A stretch of DNA of 5,419 bases from Natronohydrobacter sp. Its GTDB lineage: Bacteria; Pseudomonadota; Alphaproteobacteria; Rhodobacterales; Rhodobacteraceae. The notes beneath the pieces were generated by a model. It saw only the letters and a program-made list of their open reading frames with translations, had not been told where the DNA came from and did no database searches. The stretch covers positions 1-5,419 of the forward strand of contig SKRP01000264.1 in assembly GCA_007118445.1 (NCBI GenBank), in the 5' to 3' direction. Shown here piece after piece: positions 5,398 through 5,419 of the stretch. A program made the position numbers and the translations under genes. Numbering within the stretch: the first letter of the stretch is position 1; each line of letters opens with the position of its first letter.

Positions 5398-5419
5398 GAC
5401 AGGAACGGGGGCGCTTTCA

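Larger units (their letters stand above)
5088..5419. other. Non-coding region upstream of the protease, rich in inverted repeats
   Basis: I see no supportable gene in these 332 bases. Short open frames exist on both strands, but none combines a ribosome binding site with protein-like composition. The stretch holds the protease ribosome binding site, two candidate leftward promoters and seven inverted repeats, listed separately. G+C is lower than in the polysaccharide operon (32 of 60 at 5221-5280). The far right end may hold the beginning of a rightward gene outside the window: AGGACAGGAACGGGGG (5396-5411) is purine-rich like a ribosome binding site, but no start codon can be confirmed. Confidence 0.6.

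Noticed and set aside
5389..5400. Resemblance of TTCACACAGGA to the lacZ leader found in cloning vectors
   Set aside because: The match is about 11 bases and breaks off on both sides, so vector contamination is not indicated.
5226..5417. Leftward open frame entering from the right edge (63 residues, ending at 5226)
   Set aside because: It could be the tail of a gene outside the window, but the codons become AT-rich and unlike the neighbours in its second half, and I recognise no family. Sequence to the right would settle it.
5383..5419. ATG at 5383 opening a rightward frame (MKFTQDRNGG...) to the window edge
   Set aside because: No Shine-Dalgarno sequence precedes it, the ATG lies inside the 19-bp dyad, and only 12 codons are visible.
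1..5419. CRISPR arrays, tRNA or rRNA genes, insertion sequence ends
   Set aside because: No regularly spaced repeats, cloverleaf sequences, rRNA segments, transposase motifs or terminal inverted repeats with target duplications were seen.

Overview
The window looks like chromosomal DNA from a GC-rich alphaproteobacterium, most plausibly Rhodobacterales (Roseobacter/Paracoccus type). This rests on codon style and gene content, since there is no rRNA or other taxonomic marker. It carries one rightward operon segment for surface or exopolysaccharide synthesis, one leftward gene for a secreted serine protease, and a right-hand non-coding stretch rich in inverted repeats.

Positions 1-3842 (+ strand) hold four genes. 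They are the 3' end of an NAD-dependent epimerase/dehydratase-like gene (1-273), a small phosphoglycosyl transferase that would start a polysaccharide repeat unit on undecaprenyl phosphate (273-941, start overlapping the preceding stop by one base), a bifunctional mannose-1-phosphate guanylyltransferase/mannose-6-phosphate isomerase (1023-2471), and a phosphomannomutase (2484-3842). Together manC and manB can turn fructose-6-phosphate into GDP-mannose: the isomerase domain of ManC makes mannose-6-P, ManB makes mannose-1-P, and the guanylyltransferase domain of ManC makes GDP-mannose. The epimerase-like protein and the transferase would supply and attach the first sugar. No glycosyltransferase, flippase or polymerase gene is in the window; the cluster probably continues to the left.

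Positions 3843-3941 separate two convergent genes. They contain an 11-bp stem that may act as a terminator, with a tandem 10-bp repeat in its loop.

Positions 3942-5087 (- strand) encode a 381-residue exported trypsin-fold protease resembling V8/glutamyl endopeptidase (S1B-like), with an intact His-Asp-Ser triad. Base composition is clearly lower in GC here than in the operon (31 of 60 G+C at 4261-4320 against 45 of 60 at 1861-1920), so this gene may have a different history.

Positions 5088-5419 contain no gene I can support. They hold the protease ribosome binding site, two weak leftward promoter candidates and an unusually dense set of inverted repeats, including two perfect 12-bp palindromes, a compound 29-bp dyad and a 19-bp operator-like dyad near the right edge. 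I see no new biological system in the coding part. The inverted-repeat region is the only part of the window that known features do not explain.
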